Source of the DNA: Vulcanimicrobiota bacterium
GTDB taxonomy: Bacteria > Vulcanimicrobiota > Vulcanimicrobiia > Vulcanimicrobiales > Vulcanimicrobiaceae
Direction: 5' to 3'
Assembly: GCA_019245995.1 (NCBI GenBank)
Contig: JAFAQW010000165.1
Location: 1 to 7,932, forward strand
DNA length: 7,932 nucleotides
Positions 6,226-7,932 of the stretch are shown one piece after another. The notes under the pieces are model-generated. The model was given only the letters and a program-made list of their open reading frames with translations, searched no databases and had not been told where the DNA came from. How positions within the stretch are numbered: position 1 is the stretch's first letter; each line of letters starts with the position of its first letter. The position numbers were made by a program, and so were the translations under genes.

Positions 6226-7587
6226 ATGAGACCGCAGCGTTTCTTCGTTTTCCTCGCCGTGCCGCTCGGTGTAGCCGCGTTCGGCATAACGCCGGTGACC
6301 GTATTGCCGCAGACGCCGCCCGCGCCGTACGCTCCCATTGCCGCGATGGTCGATGGCGTTAAGGCCGATCGATTGCAGGCGACGGTCGCGGCGCTGGTCG
6401 CCTTCGGCACGCGCAACGACTTTTCGGAGAAGAGCTCGACTGCGCGTTATGGCGTCTTTGGGGCACGCGACTGGATTCTGTCACAGTTTCGCAGCATCGC
6501 GACGATCACCGGAGGGCGCATGACGGTCGCCCTCGACACGTATCTTCAACCAAAGACGCGGCGAACGCCGAGAGCGGTACTGGAGTCCAGCGTCATCGCG
6601 ACCTTGCGGGGCGACGCCGCTGGTCGCACGTACGTCATGTCCAGCCACTTCGACGACTGTGACGGCGACTGCACAGACGGAGCGGGCGCGGCGCCCGGCG
6701 CCGACGACAACGGGTCCGGAGTGGCCGCCGTCTTGGAGGCGGCGCGAGTGATGGCTGCGACGCATTTTCGCGGCACGATCGTCTTCGCGTGCTTCGACGG
6801 TGAAGAGCTCGGTCTGTGGGGCTCTTCGCACTACGCGGGCGAGCGCGCTGCGGGGGGAACTCCGGTGCTCGCCGTGCTCAACAACGACATCGTGGGCAGC
6901 GCCGTCGGCGGCGACGGCCAATCGGAGCCGAACGTTATTCGCGTTTTTAGTCAAGCGTTGCCGCTGCATGCCGATGCGCAGCGCGTCAATCTCGTCGGTT
7001 CCGAGAACGATTCGCCGTCGCGAGAGCTCTCGCGCTTCATCGCCGAAACGGTGCCCGTCTATCTTCCCGCGTTGAGCGTTCGGCAGATCTTTCGGGCCGA
7101 CCGGTTTCTGCGTGGCGGCGATCAAGAGTCGTTTCAAAACGCGGGTTATTCGGCGGCGATCCGCTTCGTAGAGGCGCACGAAAACTTCGCCCATCAACAC
7201 CAGAACGTTCGAGTGCAAAACGGCACGCAATACGGGGACCTTCCACAGTATATCGATGCGGAGTACCTGCGCCGCGCGACCCAAGCAAACGTCGCCGCCC
7301 TCGCAACGCTCGCGCTCGGTCCGGCGCCGCCGCACTCGGTTCAAATGGCTCTCAAGCGGCTCGGATACGACTCGACCCTGCGCTGGAACGCCTCCGCCGG
7401 CGCCACCTCATACGAGGTCGTTTGGCGCTCGACCGACGCCGCGCAATGGCAGCACGTCAACAACGTGGGAAACGTGACGCAAGCCACGGTGCCCGTTTCC
7501 AAAGACGACTACGTGCTGGCGGTCCGCAGCGTGGATTCCAACGGCCTCCGCAGCCCGGCGGTCTATCCCGTCGCGGTCCGGGAATGA
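6226..7587 (+). CDS. Secreted M28 family zinc metallopeptidase with C-terminal Fn3-like domain
   Basis: A 453-residue aminopeptidase-like protein. The N-terminus RPQRFFVFLAVPLGVAAFG (2-20) looks like a signal peptide or lipid-free anchor. The M28 dinuclear zinc site can be read in order: His141 in SSHFDD, Asp161 in GADDNGSG (158-165), catalytic Glu193 and ligand Glu194 in DGEELGLWGS, Asp221 in NNDIVG, and a late histidine, His323 or His325, in ENFAHQHQ (319-326). An acidic loop with Cys145 and Cys149 lies between the first two ligands and may form a disulfide. Residues 367-453 form an Fn3-like beta sandwich (LRWNASAGATSYEVVWR, 385-401; YVLAVRSVDSNG, 429-440). ATG 6226 is chosen over ATG 6112 because it starts the signal sequence and avoids a 103-nt overlap with the ATPase gene. 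It lies 11 nt downstream of that gene, so co-transcription is likely. Substrate is unknown, probably peptide N-termini. Confidence 0.9.
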   Translation: MRPQRFFVFLAVPLGVAAFGITPVTVLPQTPPAPYAPIAAMVDGVKADRLQATVAALVAFGTRNDFSEKSSTARYGVFGARDWILSQFRSIATITGGRMTVALDTYLQPKTRRTPRAVLESSVIATLRGDAAGRTYVMSSHFDDCDGDCTDGAGAAPGADDNGSGVAAVLEAARVMAATHFRGTIVFACFDGEELGLWGSSHYAGERAAGGTPVLAVLNNDIVGSAVGGDGQSEPNVIRVFSQALPLHADAQRVNLVGSENDSPSRELSRFIAETVPVYLPALSVRQIFRADRFLRGGDQESFQNAGYSAAIRFVEAHENFAHQHQNVRVQNGTQYGDLPQYIDAEYLRRATQANVAALATLALGPAPPHSVQMALKRLGYDSTLRWNASAGATSYEVVWRSTDAAQWQHVNNVGNVTQATVPVSKDDYVLAVRSVDSNGLRSPAVYPVAVRE

Positions 7588-7644
7588 GACGCGACTACGG
7601 AGTCGCCATAGTCACAGAACCAGGCGTGCGGGCGCTGTGACCGC
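7588..7644 (+). other. Short intergenic hairpin after the peptidase gene
   Basis: GCGACT at 7591-7596 pairs perfectly with AGTCGC at 7601-7606 around a 4-nt loop (ACGG). A competing 5-bp pairing, GACTA (7593-7597) with TAGTC (7609-7613), shares bases with it. No T-run follows, so it is not a standard intrinsic terminator. The stem is short and could be chance in GC-rich DNA. No promoter could be recognised in this gap. Confidence 0.25.
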
Positions 7645-7932
7645 ATGAAAGCGGCCCACTACGGACGGCTCTTCTTCGGTGCGGGCGCGGTGCTCTTCGG
7701 CGTTATCGCGCTGCTGTGGCACGATGCCGATACCTGGCAGGCGCTGCGGCGGCTCTGGAGCCTACCCTTCGGCATGGCTATCGGGAACGGCCTGATGATC
7801 GCGCAGATTGTCGGCGGAATGGCTATCGCGATCCGGCGCGCCGCGCGCGCCGGTTCGGCGCTGCTGTGCGTCGTCTACGCGCTGTTTGCGCTCGCATGCA
7901 TCCCCGGCATCGTCGCGCATCCGAGAGTCTTC
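7645..7932 (+). CDS. Small multi-pass membrane protein, DoxX-like (C-terminus beyond window)
   Basis: An ATG at 7645 opens a frame that continues to the window edge (96 codons). It encodes hydrophobic segments near residues 8-25, 42-62 and 69-91, separated by short polar loops (WHDADTWQALRRLW, IRRAARAGS). The beginning HYGRLFFGAGAVLFGVIALL and the overall spacing recall DoxX-like four-helix membrane proteins, but no decisive motif is visible and the last part is missing. There is no Shine-Dalgarno site before the ATG. It follows the M28 gene by 57 nt in the same direction, so it may belong to the same transcript. Function is unknown. Confidence 0.65.
   Translation, partial: MKAAHYGRLFFGAGAVLFGVIALLWHDADTWQALRRLWSLPFGMAIGNGLMIAQIVGGMAIAIRRAARAGSALLCVVYALFALACIPGIVAHPRVF

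Noticed and set aside
6649..6705. Acidic Cys-containing loop in the M28 protein as a calcium or metal-binding novelty
   Set aside because: Similar acidic, sometimes cysteine-bearing loops between the first His and Asp ligands are common in M28 peptidases, so a disulfide or ordinary loop is more likely.
6481..7344. 287-codon minus-strand frame opposite the M28 gene
   Set aside because: Same antisense codon-register effect in GC-rich DNA, where antisense stops are rare; arginine-rich with no motifs, while the plus strand has a complete metallopeptidase.
7591..7613. Hairpin as an intrinsic terminator
   Set aside because: Stem of only 6 bp and no following T-run; kept only as a low-confidence structure.

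Overview
This is a GC-rich, gene-dense bacterial window with almost no intergenic space. It encodes an exporter of the ABC-2 type, two secreted enzymes and several housekeeping-like proteins. There are no rRNA, tRNA, CRISPR or mobile elements. Taxonomy cannot be fixed from the sequence. The GC content, GTG starts, frequent start/stop overlaps and mixed presence of Shine-Dalgarno sites would fit a poorly cultured soil-type phylum such as Eremiobacterota (WPS-2), but that is only an impression.

Layout. Positions 1-588 (minus) hold a cytidylate-kinase-like protein whose C-terminus runs off the left edge. Divergent from it, starting 16 nt away, is a plus-strand gene run: ABC ATPase (605-1630), left-handed beta-helix protein related to gamma carbonic anhydrases (1627-2385), and first ABC-2 permease (2411-3202). 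An AlkA-like DNA glycosylase lies on the minus strand (3059-4069). Its 3' end overlaps the first permease by 144 bp, and its start codon is 2 nt from that of the second permease. The plus run then resumes with the second ABC-2 permease (4072-4866), a class A beta-lactamase-fold serine hydrolase (4863-5738), an RsbW-like ATPase (5789-6214), a secreted M28 metallopeptidase with a C-terminal Fn3-like domain (6226-7587), and the start of a small membrane protein (7645 to the right edge).

How the genes work together. The ATPase and the two permeases match the three-part uncharacterised ABC-2 systems (COG4586 ATPase with COG3694/COG4587, PF06182-type permeases) and most likely form one heteromeric exporter of unknown substrate. 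The beta-helix protein is coupled to the ATPase by an ATGA overlap, and the serine hydrolase to the second permease by a GTGA overlap, so both are probably made with the exporter. The hydrolase and the M28 peptidase appear to be exported and suggest cell-envelope functions. The glycosylase repairs alkylated bases and has no obvious functional tie to transport, yet it sits on the opposite strand between the two halves of the permease pair.

The most notable features are this interrupted, oppositely oriented arrangement with its long antisense overlap, and the beta-helix protein, which has lost the expected zinc-ligand histidines and carries an evenly stacked set of cysteines. I do not see a clearly new defence or mobile system here.
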